This document shows, piece after piece, positions 7,486-15,962 of a stretch of 37,850 nucleotides of DNA. Location of the stretch: positions 1 to 37,850 of the forward strand of contig SYLY01000336.1 in assembly GCA_005808475.1 (NCBI GenBank). Direction: 5' to 3'. Numbering within the stretch: position 1 is the stretch's first letter; each line of letters begins with the position of its first letter. Under the pieces are notes generated by a model, which made no database searches, had not been told where the DNA came from, and saw only the letters and a program-made list of their open reading frames with translations. A program made the translations under genes and the position numbers. This DNA is from Acidobacteriota bacterium. GTDB taxonomy: Bacteria; Acidobacteriota; Terriglobia; Bryobacterales; Bryobacteraceae.

Positions 7486-10457
7486 TGGGTTCCTCGAAAC
7501 TGGGGACTCGCTATCACCACTTCGACCGCCGCCGAAAACCGGAAGTTCGCGGCCGCGAGCGACTGTTCCATCTTACGCAAAAGAGGCAGGTCTTGCCACA
7601 CCACCGCCCGGCCCAGACCGTACGCCAGAAGCTGGCGGCAAAAATGGCGCGCGAATTTCTGGCGCTCCCGGCCCGTGGTCAGCGTGCGCTTCAAATCGGC
7701 GAACGAGTTCAGCGGGCGCCCACCAGGCAACTCCGACCGGGTGTCGGCGGGGCGCGAACGGCCGGTGTGATCGAACCCCTCGAGCGCGAATCCCACCGGG
7801 TCGATCCGCGCGTGGCACGACGCGCAGGCCGGATTGGCGCGGTGCGCTTCCAGTTGCTTTCGCGGACTGGCGCCGGCCATTTGGGCCACCCTCTCCTCGA
7901 ACTGGTTCGTCACGTTCGGAGGCGGTGGAGGTGGCGGCGTGCCGAGCACCTCCGTCAATACGAACACGCCGCGGCTCACGGGGCTGGTCCTGGCCGGGTG
8001 CGAGGTGAGCGTCAGCACCGCTCCGGCGCCGAGCAGGCCGCCCCGCGCCGTGCGATCCACGCTCACCGGCCGGAACTCCGGACCCACGACTCCCGGGATG
8101 CCGTAGTGCCGGGCCAGTTCCTCGTTGACGAACGTAGCGCCGCTATCCAGAAGTTCGAACACGCTCCGGTCTTCCCGGATCACGCGTTGCGTCGCGAGCA
8201 GCGACTCCCTGTACATGGCTTCCCTCAGCGACGGCGATTCGGGCCGGTCGTGCCCGCGGATCTGGCGGAACCGCAGCCAGCTTCCCACGAACTGATCCGC
8301 CAGCGCTTCCGAACGCGGATCGCGCAACATGGCCCTCGCGCTCCGTACCGCCGGATCGGGTGGAGCCGACCATAGGAAGTAGGCTTGGCGCGCCTCCGGA
8401 TCGTTTCTCAGATACAGAAACTCGGGCGAGGCGATCAGACTGCCCGCGGCGAATCGAACCGCATCCTGCGTATACGCCGTCTCGCCGGACAGAATCGTGT
8501 CGTGGAGTTTCATCAGCCGCGCCGCCTCGGCCCCCGAAGCCGGCCGTCTAAAGGCGCGCGCCGCCAACGCACGCAGGTGGAGTTCAGCGGCGGCTCGCAG
8601 TTCCGGGACGCCCTCCGCGAGCATCTTGTCGAGCTGCGCCAGTTCCTCTTTCACCTCGGGTCCAGCCTCGGCGCGGATCTCCTCGAACGTCGCCTCCCGC
8701 CCCTTCACCTGGAGCTTCTTCTGGCCCATGAGGCGCCGGTACTCGTTGTTGAGGATCGCGAGGGTCCGTTCGCGGATCTCCCGCGGCTCCGAGCACAGCA
8801 GCAGATACTCCTTCCACGCGCGGCGCAGTTCGGCGGCGGCCGGGGCGGGAATCCGCGCCGCCAGACGTTCCGGGTGCTCGTGCGGCACGCCCTTGGGAGG
8901 CAGGCCATACCGCTCGTCCAATATCTTGATCCAATAAGAGCGGCTCGGGAAGAATCGCGTCACGAGATTGTCGTAGAACCGCCGGAGTTGGGTTTGTTGC
9001 GCGCGTGTGGCGAGCGTCAGCCGCGCTCCGGGTTCGGGCCCCGCGACGGGTGGCTTTGTCCCGATCGCGAACTGGACGATGCCGTCCTGGCGCCACGGCC
9101 GCCCTTTTTGGCCCGGAGCGACACGAGCCAGGTCCTGCAGAACGCCCCGGACGGTGAACCGGCGCGCGCCGGGCGGGACCGCGACGGTGAGCACCGAGGG
9201 AGCCTTGACCGAGTAGGCTTCCGTCCATCGGATGGTGTAACCACCATAAGTGGGATCGCGCGGATTGGCCAGTAACTTGGCGCGGATCGCGGTGGGCGCG
9301 GCCGCCTGGGAGAACACGTGGAGCGGCCCGCCGCCGGTGCTGACGTTGCGTTCGGCGTTCCCCGAGAGGACGGCGGGGCGCGGCGGCCGGCCATCGAAAT
9401 GAAACACCGGGTCCAGCCAAGCCGCGAAGCCGTTGCCGTTGGGGACGGCGCCCTCCACGGCGCTTAGGTAGAGCGTGCCACCGCCTGGCGCCGGTAGGTC
9501 GAACGGGTGGGAGTGGTCGCCGGCGCGGAGCTGCTCGACGAAATCGTCGTGCTCGCGAAGCCGGTGGAGCGCACCCGCGAATCGCCGCGCGGCGGCGGCG
9601 AGCGTGGTGGGAGTCGCGTTGCGGAACTCGTCGAACAGCGGCGCGAAGTGGAGCTTCACCGCGGCGAAGTCTTCCGCCGTGGAGCCGCCCTTCAGCGCTT
9701 CCTTCTCGTAGTCCAGCGCGAAGTACTCGAGCCACCGCCTGGTCTCCTCGGACGCCGGCGCCCCCTGGTTCCTGGTTCGCCAGGCCGCCGCGAACAGCTC
9801 CGGAATGCGCGGATCGAGATGCGTGCTTACGGCGTGGAAGTAGACTTCCGACAGCTTCGCGGCGGCCGCATGGACCCGCTCCTGATGGCGGAGTTCGGGC
9901 GCCGGCTCCGCCGAGAACAGGATCCCCTGAGTCGGCGAGAACGTCGCGTGCGACGTCAACTCCTCGGCGGCGGCGAGGATCTTCGAGAGGTGCGGACCGG
10001 AGAAGAAGAGCGTGCCGGCGTTGTTCGGCAGACCGTCCTGGCTGGCGCCATCGGGAGGAAGATACGCGCTCAAGTCGATGGAGGCGCGGGTTAGCCAGCG
10101 GATCGAGCGGTCAAACTCGGCGCGCGTGAGCCTGCGGACCGGAGCTGGCGGCGCGGCTCCCTGTGGAACCGGCGCCTCGGCCACCTGGCGGTCGATCCAG
10201 GCCACGATGCGGTCCCGCTCGGCGCGAGTGGGCGCGGGGGCGGCGCGCGGCGGCATCGTGTGCGTGGCCACCTGTTCGGCCAGCGTCTCCCACTCCCGGA
10301 ATCGCTCGGCGAACGGCGCCGCAAGCAGACCGTCCAGGTCGAATCCACCGGTCTTCACGCGCGCGCCGTGGCAGCCCTGGCAGTAGCGCTTCAGCAGGTC
10401 CGTTTCGACCGAAGCCGATGCGGCCGCGGCCAGCAACAATAGGACTGCCGGTCTCAT
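7482..10457 (-). CDS. Heme-c DUF1592/DUF1588/DUF1585 protein (planctomycete-type cytochrome)
   Basis: A 991-residue exported protein. The signal peptide MRPAVLLLLAAAASAS is followed at once by a c-type heme site (CQGCH, residues 26-30) with a distal PPRAAP loop, as in the small cytochrome domain of this family. Then come DUF1587 (LTRAEFDRSIRWLT, about 130-190), a DUF1595-like region with PSRSYWIKILDERYG, DUF1592 (FVGSWLRFRQIRGHDRP), DUF1588 (GGLLGAGAVLTLTSHPARTS and the CASCH motif) and DUF1585 (FADLKRTLTTGRERQKFARH). The CASCH is a conserved family motif and perhaps a second heme site. It probably forms a periplasmic redox complex with the DUF1552 protein that follows; the substrate is unknown. 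Confidence 0.9.
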   Translation of the reverse strand: MRPAVLLLLAAAASASVETDLLKRYCQGCHGARVKTGGFDLDGLLAAPFAERFREWETLAEQVATHTMPPRAAPAPTRAERDRIVAWIDRQVAEAPVPQGAAPPAPVRRLTRAEFDRSIRWLTRASIDLSAYLPPDGASQDGLPNNAGTLFFSGPHLSKILAAAEELTSHATFSPTQGILFSAEPAPELRHQERVHAAAAKLSEVYFHAVSTHLDPRIPELFAAAWRTRNQGAPASEETRRWLEYFALDYEKEALKGGSTAEDFAAVKLHFAPLFDEFRNATPTTLAAAARRFAGALHRLREHDDFVEQLRAGDHSHPFDLPAPGGGTLYLSAVEGAVPNGNGFAAWLDPVFHFDGRPPRPAVLSGNAERNVSTGGGPLHVFSQAAAPTAIRAKLLANPRDPTYGGYTIRWTEAYSVKAPSVLTVAVPPGARRFTVRGVLQDLARVAPGQKGRPWRQDGIVQFAIGTKPPVAGPEPGARLTLATRAQQTQLRRFYDNLVTRFFPSRSYWIKILDERYGLPPKGVPHEHPERLAARIPAPAAAELRRAWKEYLLLCSEPREIRERTLAILNNEYRRLMGQKKLQVKGREATFEEIRAEAGPEVKEELAQLDKMLAEGVPELRAAAELHLRALAARAFRRPASGAEAARLMKLHDTILSGETAYTQDAVRFAAGSLIASPEFLYLRNDPEARQAYFLWSAPPDPAVRSARAMLRDPRSEALADQFVGSWLRFRQIRGHDRPESPSLREAMYRESLLATQRVIREDRSVFELLDSGATFVNEELARHYGIPGVVGPEFRPVSVDRTARGGLLGAGAVLTLTSHPARTSPVSRGVFVLTEVLGTPPPPPPPNVTNQFEERVAQMAGASPRKQLEAHRANPACASCHARIDPVGFALEGFDHTGRSRPADTRSELPGGRPLNSFADLKRTLTTGRERQKFARHFCRQLLAYGLGRAVVWQDLPLLRKMEQSLAAANFRFSAAVEVVIASPQFRGTQ

Positions 10458-10508
10458 TCCGGACCAGTCTACAGCGTTCAGCCGGCGCTCGCCACGCGGT
10501 TGCGGGAT

Positions 10509-10954
10509 TTACCGTTTCGGCCGCTTGCCGAAAAGCAAATCCATCAGGAGGTCTTCCGCGGCGGCATCGGTCCGAACGGCCCGCCAACTCTCGAAAGCGG
10601 CCCGCGCTCGAGCGAGGACCTCGTCCACATCGGTCCGTGACCACTTCTTGGCGTTGTCGTAGTCGGCGGTATGCCGGTGGCCCTGCAGCTCCTTGAAGGT
10701 CTTCGCAACGGAGATTAACTCCGCCCTTTTTCCAGCCGGTTCCCTCAGGAGTGGTCGAACAAGCGAGCCAAGATATCGCGGTGCCGCTGCACCGCCCAGT
10801 TGTTCACTGCCTCCCCGACAAGGAGATGGAACAGCGCGTAGTACGCGGTGGAAACCGCGCGACGCATGCTAGCCTGCTTGGGAACATCGGGCGCACCGGC
10901 TTCCCGGGCGGCGAGTTCGAACGACTGCTCCAGCAGATCGTCCGCGAGCGACAC
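10509..10954 (-). pseudogene. HEPN-domain protein, frameshifted
   Basis: From GTG 10954 the protein reads MSLADDLLEQSFELAARE, then RRAVSTAYYALFHLLVGEA and RHRDILARLFDHS before TGA (10745-10747), only 69 residues. The expected C-terminal half lies in another frame: LLREPAGKRAELISVAKTF, HRHTADYDNAKKWSRTDVDE, and so on to TAA at 10509-10511. Restoring one base near 10748 would give a continuous protein of about 148 residues, the usual size of this HEPN family. No slippery heptamer is seen, so programmed frameshifting is unlikely. A GGGAG Shine-Dalgarno lies within the end of the upstream partner gene, three bases before the start. HEPN proteins of this type often act as toxins or RNases; activity here is doubtful. 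Confidence 0.8.
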
Positions 10955-10957
10955 CGC

Positions 10958-11272
10958 CTACTCCCACGCCGCGTCGCGAAGGACCGCTTGCTCGGCCGCG
11001 CCGCGGAAGTTGTGATAGGGAAAGACTCCCAACTCCTGGAAGTCTACGTGCCGCTCCAATTGCTCGCGCACCCTCGTGGCCGCTTCGTGGAGCCGCTCCC
11101 GGCTGCTGGCATCATCGGAAAGCAGCACGCGAAAGAAGATGGCCAGATCGCCGCTCCAATCCTCGGCCAAGTCGTAGCGGATGCGAACCAGATCCGGCGC
11201 CAACGTCCGGGCCACATTTTCCACGGCGGAGTCAAGCTCCGCTCGATGCACGACGGCGGCAGGTACGATCAT
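10958..11272 (-). CDS. Small conserved partner protein of the HEPN gene
   Basis: 104 residues from ATG 11272, preceded by GGGGAAG about seven bases upstream. The body reads IRYDLAEDWSGDLAIFFRV, then an amphipathic helix and VDFQELGVFPYHNFRGAAEQ. It is followed after three bases by the HEPN gene. I recall this type of protein as a frequent upstream neighbour of such HEPN genes, so the pair resembles a two-gene toxin-antitoxin or similar module. No catalytic nucleotidyltransferase motif (GSxARG) is visible, so I do not call it an MNT enzyme. Function inferred only from context. Confidence 0.75.
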   Translation of the reverse strand: MIVPAAVVHRAELDSAVENVARTLAPDLVRIRYDLAEDWSGDLAIFFRVLLSDDASSRERLHEAATRVREQLERHVDFQELGVFPYHNFRGAAEQAVLRDAAWE

Positions 11273-11512
11273 CGAAAACTTCCCCGCCCGATGGTAGCGC
11301 AGCCGATACACGGACTTGGCCCTAGCCGGCGACCCGGGATCTTGCGATCCGACGCCGGCAAGCGCGTGACGCGGGATTGCGCGGGCGGAGATGCCTCCCA
11401 AGCCGCGGCGGGCGAGGCGAAAAAGCCGCGCGGGCAGCCCAAGGAAGAGTGAAGCATCCGCGCGTCCCACGGCGGAACGAGCCGTTTCGACGGCGCGCCC
11501 GAGGCCCGCTGA

Positions 11513-11518
11513 TATAAT
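11513..11518 (+). promoter_or_regulatory. Candidate -10 box for the radical SAM/flavoprotein operon
   Basis: A perfect TATAAT stands 22 bases upstream of the ATG at 11541 in otherwise very GC-rich DNA. No convincing -35 hexamer is present at 17 bases (TTTCGA at 11485-11490 is 22 bases away). If used, the leader would be only about 15-20 bases and would include GGGGGAG (11521-11527). Confidence 0.4.
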
Positions 11519-11540
11519 TCGGGGGAGACTTCGGAACAAC

Positions 11541-12878
11541 ATGACAGCGGCGCTACCGGTTCTGCGGGATGTCCCGCCCAAGGACGAGACCAAGGCGGGA
11601 AACTACTTCGTTTCCAACTATCCGCCGTATTCGCTGTGGAACGCCGCGGCCGTCTCCGAGGCGCACGCCGTCTTCGACCGGCCTCCCGCCTCGTCGAACC
11701 CGCTCGGCGTCTACATCCACATTCCGTTCTGCCGCAAGCGCTGCCACTTCTGCTACTTCAAGGTCTACACCGACAAGAACGCCTCGGAGGTCGAAAGCTA
11801 CCTCGACGCCGTCGTCGACGAACTCGCCCTGTACGCCGCCAAGCCGTTCCTCGGCGGCCGCAAGCCGGCGTTTATCTATTTCGGCGGCGGCACGCCCTCC
11901 TACATCTCGTCCACGCAGCTCGGCCGCATGGTGGAGCGGATGAAGAAGCTGCTGCCATGGGACCAGGCGCGGGAGATCGCTTTCGAATGCGAGCCCGGCA
12001 CCATCACCGAGGGCAAGCTGCGGGCGATCCGCGACATCGGGGTGACGCGCCTCAGCCTGGGCATCGAGAATTTCAACGACGCCATCCTCAAGGCCAACGG
12101 CCGCGCGCATGAATCGAAAGAGATCGGACGCGCCTACGACATGGCTCGTACGATCGGCTTCCGGCAGGTCAACATCGATCTCATCGCCGGCATGGTCGGC
12201 GAGACGGACGAGAATTGGCGCGACTGCGTGCGGCGGACCATCGAGATGGAGCCCGACTCGGTCACCATCTACCAGATGGAGATCCCCTACAACACCACGA
12301 TCTTCAAGGAGATGAAGGCGCACGGCGAGTCCGTGGCCCCGGTCGCCGAATGGAGCGTCAAGCGCGATTGGGTCCGCTACGCGTTCTCCGAGTTCGAGGC
12401 GCGCGGCTGGAAGATCGGCAGCGCCTACACGGCGGTGCGCGATCCGGCCAACGCATCCTTCCTCTATCGCGACATGCTGTGGGAAGGCGCGGACATGCTC
12501 GGACTCGGCGTGGCGTCATTCTCTCACGCGCAAGGCACGCACTATCAGAACGAGCACGAATTCGAAACCTACCGCTCGCGGCTCCAGCGCGGCGAACTCC
12601 CGGTGTTCCGCGCGCTGACTCCCACCGCCGAGGAGCGCATGATTCGCGAGTTCGTTCTGCAAATGAAGCGCGGCGGCGTCAACGCGCGGTACTTCCTCGA
12701 CAAGTTCGGCGTGGATGTCCGGGCGCGGTTCGCCGAGCCGCTCGAGAAGCTGCGCGGCGAAGGGCTGCTGTCGTCCGAAGCCGGCGCGGTGGGCCTCAAC
12801 CGGGACGGGCTGCTGCAGGTGGACCGGCTGCTTCCGGAATTCTTCAAGCCCGAACATCGCGTGGCGCGCCGGGTATGA
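11541..12878 (+). CDS. HemN/HemW-like radical SAM enzyme
   Basis: 445 residues. The radical SAM cluster motif is CX3CX2C in YIHIPFCRKRCHFCYFKVY (Cys 64, 68, 71). It is followed by FIYFGGGTPSYIS (the Gly-rich SAM-binding strand) and TRLSLGIENFND, with a C-terminal HemN-type winged-helix region (ERMIREFVLQMKRGGV). These are hallmarks of the coproporphyrinogen oxidase-like family, which includes HemN, the heme chaperone HemW, heme-degrading HutW/ChuW and natural-product methyltransferases. The extra 55-residue N-terminus and the fused gene order with a flavoprotein and a CoA ligase argue for a dedicated biosynthetic role rather than heme synthesis; that is inference. The stop overlaps the next start (ATGA). 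Confidence 0.88.
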   Translation: MTAALPVLRDVPPKDETKAGNYFVSNYPPYSLWNAAAVSEAHAVFDRPPASSNPLGVYIHIPFCRKRCHFCYFKVYTDKNASEVESYLDAVVDELALYAAKPFLGGRKPAFIYFGGGTPSYISSTQLGRMVERMKKLLPWDQAREIAFECEPGTITEGKLRAIRDIGVTRLSLGIENFNDAILKANGRAHESKEIGRAYDMARTIGFRQVNIDLIAGMVGETDENWRDCVRRTIEMEPDSVTIYQMEIPYNTTIFKEMKAHGESVAPVAEWSVKRDWVRYAFSEFEARGWKIGSAYTAVRDPANASFLYRDMLWEGADMLGLGVASFSHAQGTHYQNEHEFETYRSRLQRGELPVFRALTPTAEERMIREFVLQMKRGGVNARYFLDKFGVDVRARFAEPLEKLRGEGLLSSEAGAVGLNRDGLLQVDRLLPEFFKPEHRVARRV

Positions 12879-14146
12879 GCGCGAGGTACGACGCGGCGGT
12901 GATCGGCGGCGGTCCGGCGGGATCGGCCGCGGCGGCGCTGCTGGCCGAAAAGGGACGGCGGGTGGTGGTGCTCGAGCGGGAGACGTTCCCGCGCTACCAC
13001 GTCGGCGAGTCGCTGCTGCCTTACTGCTACTTTCCGCTGGCCCGCCTGGGGATGATCGATAAGATGAAGGCCTCGCGATTCCCCAAGAAGTACAGCGTGC
13101 AGTTCGTGAGCCCCGGAGGCAGACAGTCGGTCCCCTTCTACTTCCACCAGCACTTCGATCACGAAGCGGCGATGACGTGGCAGGTCCCGCGCGGCGAGTT
13201 CGACGCGATGCTGCTCGACAACGCGCGCGAGAAGGGCGCCGAGGTCCGGTTGGGATGGAACGCACGCGAACTGCTGGGGAGTGGCGGAGTGGTCACCGGA
13301 GTGCGCGCGACCGGCAGCGCGGGCGAGAGCCGCGAATTTCGCGCCGCCGTCACGATCGACGCCACTGGGCGCGACGCGTTCGCCGTGAGCCGCAACGGCT
13401 GGAGGGTGCGCGATGCGTATCTGAACAAGATCGCCATCTGGACCTACTATCGCGGCGCCCTGCGCGATCCGGGGATCGACGAAGGCGCCACCACCGTCGC
13501 CTTCGTGCCGGACAAGGGCTGGTTTTGGTACATCCCGCTGCCGGACGACATGGTGTCAGTGGGGATCGTCGCCGAAAAGGATTATCTCTACTCCGGTTCG
13601 CGCGATCTCGAGACGATCTTCCAGCGCGAGATCCGCAACAACAAGTGGGTGGAGGAGCACCTGGCGGCGGGGCGGCAAGAGGGCGCTCACCACGTCACCG
13701 GCGAGTTCAGCTACCGGTCCCGCCACTGCGCCAGCGACGGTCTGGTGCTGACCGGCGACGCCTTCAGCTTCCTCGATCCCGTGTTCTCTTCCGGCGTCTT
13801 CCTCGCGCTGCACGGCGGCGCGCTGGCGGCGGACGCGGTGGACGCGGCTCTATCGGCGAACGACGTCTCGGCGGAACGGTTCTCCGATTACGGCGCCAAT
13901 CTGTGCGCCAGCATCGAGGCCATGCGGAAGCTGGTCTACGCGTTCTACGACCCCAACTTCAATTTCAAGGCGTTCCTGATGGACTTCCCACACCTCAAGG
14001 GCGACCTCACCGACTGCCTGATCGGCAACCTCTCACGCGATTTCGACCCGCTTTTTTCGGCGATGGCGAAGTACGCGCCCGTGCCCGCGCCCGTGCCGCA
14101 CGGCGCGCCGCTGATCCGGCAGCCGGCAGCCGCGGCATGTTCGTAG
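12875..14146 (+). CDS. Halogenase-like FAD-dependent oxidoreductase
   Basis: 423 residues with an N-terminal FAD-binding Rossmann motif (IGGGPAGSAAAALLAEKG, residues 10-27). Further motifs are TFPRYHVGESLLPY (about 37-50), the GWFWYIPLP segment and LTGDAFSFLDPVFSSGV. The HVGESL motif and the Trp-Tyr-Ile-Pro stretch place it in the group holding tryptophan halogenases, geranylgeranyl reductases and related monooxygenases. I cannot tell halogenation from hydroxylation or reduction by eye; the canonical halogenase WxWxIP is only approximated (W-F-W-Y-I-P). It overlaps the radical SAM gene by four bases and the ligase gene by ten, so the three proteins are probably made in step. Confidence 0.88.
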   Translation: MSARYDAAVIGGGPAGSAAAALLAEKGRRVVVLERETFPRYHVGESLLPYCYFPLARLGMIDKMKASRFPKKYSVQFVSPGGRQSVPFYFHQHFDHEAAMTWQVPRGEFDAMLLDNAREKGAEVRLGWNARELLGSGGVVTGVRATGSAGESREFRAAVTIDATGRDAFAVSRNGWRVRDAYLNKIAIWTYYRGALRDPGIDEGATTVAFVPDKGWFWYIPLPDDMVSVGIVAEKDYLYSGSRDLETIFQREIRNNKWVEEHLAAGRQEGAHHVTGEFSYRSRHCASDGLVLTGDAFSFLDPVFSSGVFLALHGGALAADAVDAALSANDVSAERFSDYGANLCASIEAMRKLVYAFYDPNFNFKAFLMDFPHLKGDLTDCLIGNLSRDFDPLFSAMAKYAPVPAPVPHGAPLIRQPAAAACS

Positions 14147-15411
14147 GCGCGGACCGCCACGAGATCGAAGCGGCGCAGCTCCGGCTGCTGCGGCATCTGC
14201 TGGCGGAGTTGATTCCGGCGAATCGTTTTTACTCGGCCAAGCTGGCGGGAATCGATCCTGAATGGGGCGGCCTGGCGGAGTTTTCGAGCCGGGTCCCATT
14301 CACGGTGAAGGCCGAACTGGTGGCCGATCAGGCCGCGAATCCGCCCTGGGGCTCCAACGTCACCTATCCGCTGGATCGATACACGCGATTCGCGCAGACG
14401 AGTGGCACCACGGGGAAGCCGCTGCGCTGGCTGGACACGCCGGAGAGCTGGTCGTGGATGCTCGACAACTGGACCCGCGTGTTCCACGCCGCCGGCGTGC
14501 GGCCCGCCGCGCGCGTGTTCTGCGCCTTCTCGTTCGGGCCGTTTCTGGGCTTTTGGACCGCGTTCGAAGCGGCCGCGCGCATGGGATGCCTGTGCATTCC
14601 CGGCGGCGGCATGACCAGCGCGGCAAGGCTGGCGGTGATGATCGACGCGGGCGCGGACGTGTTGTGCTGCACTCCCACCTATGCGATCCATCTGGCGGAG
14701 GTGGCGGCCGCCGAAGGAATCGAGTTGGAGCGGAGCGGCGTTCGAACGGTGATCGTGGCGGGCGAACCCGGCGGCTCGATTCCCGCCACGCGCCGCCGCA
14801 TCGAGGAGCTGTGGCGCGGCGCGCGGGTGGTGGATCACCACGGCATGACCGAGGTCGGACCGGTCAGCTACGAGTGCCCGGCGCGGCCGCTCGTGCTGCA
14901 CGTGATCGAGCCCGCCTTCTATCCCGAGGTGATCGCCCCCGCCACCGGCCAGCCCGCGGGCGCCGGCGAGATGGGGGAACTGGTGCTCACCAATCTCGGG
15001 CGCGCGGGCTCGCCGCTGTTGCGCTACCGCACCGGCGATCTGGTGCGTCCCGCGCCACCGGGCCGCTGCGCGTGCGGCTCGGCGGAGATGGCGCTCGAAG
15101 GCGGCATCGTGGGCCGCGCCGACGACATGGTGGTCGTCCGAGGCGTCAACGTTTATCCGGGCGCGGTGGAGGAGATCGTGCGATCGTGCCGCGGCGTGGC
15201 CGAGTATCGCGTGTTCGTGGGGGAACGCCTGTCGCTGACGGAGGTGCGGATCGAGGTGGAGCCGGACGCCGGGACGGATGCCGCGCGATTGCCACACAAG
15301 CTGGAAGCGGCCCTGCGCGACGCGTTGTCGCTGCGTATCCCCGTATCGTTGGCGGCGAGTGCTCTGCCCAGATTCGAGATGAAGGCCCGAAGGTGGAAGA
15401 AGGAGTGCTGA
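14137..15411 (+). CDS. PaaK-like aryl/acyl-CoA ligase (AMP-forming)
   Basis: 424 residues from ATG 14137, overlapping the preceding gene by ten bases. It carries the adenylation motif QTSGTTGKPLRW (about 87-98), the acceptor motif HHGMTEVGPVSYEC, the YRTGDLV motif, and the C-terminal phenylacetate-CoA-ligase-type domain (GRADDMVVVRGVNVYPGAVE). A CACGS element before it may bind a metal. Family members activate phenylacetate or other aromatic acids to the CoA thioester through an acyl-AMP. In this operon it probably activates the acid that the flavoprotein or radical SAM enzyme modifies; the substrate is unknown. No acyl-carrier protein or ketosynthase gene is near, so this is not an aryl-polyene-type cluster. 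Confidence 0.88.
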   Translation: MFVGADRHEIEAAQLRLLRHLLAELIPANRFYSAKLAGIDPEWGGLAEFSSRVPFTVKAELVADQAANPPWGSNVTYPLDRYTRFAQTSGTTGKPLRWLDTPESWSWMLDNWTRVFHAAGVRPAARVFCAFSFGPFLGFWTAFEAAARMGCLCIPGGGMTSAARLAVMIDAGADVLCCTPTYAIHLAEVAAAEGIELERSGVRTVIVAGEPGGSIPATRRRIEELWRGARVVDHHGMTEVGPVSYECPARPLVLHVIEPAFYPEVIAPATGQPAGAGEMGELVLTNLGRAGSPLLRYRTGDLVRPAPPGRCACGSAEMALEGGIVGRADDMVVVRGVNVYPGAVEEIVRSCRGVAEYRVFVGERLSLTEVRIEVEPDAGTDAARLPHKLEAALRDALSLRIPVSLAASALPRFEMKARRWKKEC

Positions 15412-15412
15412 C

Positions 15413-15907
15413 ATGGCGATGACCCCGTTCCTGGACTTGTTTCCCGTGACGGCACGGCAGGACTCGATGGGCTTCACGGTGACCCAAGAAGCGACGGATG
15501 TTCCCGCCGGGGTGTACCGGTGCATCGAGTTCTATTGCACCAATCCGGAGTGCGATTGCCGGCGCGTCATTGTCTGGGTCACGCGCGACTCGTTTCCCGG
15601 CAGGCCGCTCGCGGCGATCGGCTATGGATGGGAGAACCTCGAATTCTATGCGAGGTTCGCGAAGAGCGGCTTGGATCCCGTCGAGTTAAAGGACCCCTAC
15701 CTCGACCCCTTCAACCCGCAGTCCAGCTACTCCCCGGGCATTCTCGCGCGATTCCGGGCGATGTTGGAGAATCCGGCCATCAATTCGACGCTGGCCCGGC
15801 ACTACGGAATGGTGCGCGGCCTGGTGATCGCGAAATCCGGCGGGGAAGGGCAACTCCCGAACCGTGGTTCCACTCGCAAACGGGACCCTTCCCGCCGTAA
15901 GCGATGA
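15413..15907 (+). CDS. Small Cys-rich conserved hypothetical protein
   Basis: 164 residues starting one base after the ligase stop, with AGGAG eight bases upstream. The core has four clustered cysteines (Cys 37, 42, 47, 49 in YRCIEFYCTNPECDCRRVI), which would suit a zinc site, followed by a beta-rich stretch and RFRAMLENPAINSTLARHYG. The C-terminus is short and basic. I have a general memory of such YC-x4-C-x-C proteins as uncharacterised in many bacteria but cannot name the family. It may be the fourth gene of the operon or simply read through. Confidence 0.75.
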   Translation: MAMTPFLDLFPVTARQDSMGFTVTQEATDVPAGVYRCIEFYCTNPECDCRRVIVWVTRDSFPGRPLAAIGYGWENLEFYARFAKSGLDPVELKDPYLDPFNPQSSYSPGILARFRAMLENPAINSTLARHYGMVRGLVIAKSGGEGQLPNRGSTRKRDPSRRKR

Positions 15908-15962
15908 GCGGCCGGCGCTTGCTACCATCGGATCAATACTAGTCTCACAGGAGCCGGAGAAC

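Noticed and set aside
10735..10760. Programmed frameshift in the HEPN gene
   Set aside because: No slippery heptamer, internal Shine-Dalgarno or downstream structure could be seen at the junction.
13177..14136. Long N-terminal extension of the PaaK-like frame
   Set aside because: It overlaps the flavoprotein gene entirely, is low in hydrophobic order and Arg-rich; the ligase starts at ATG 14137.
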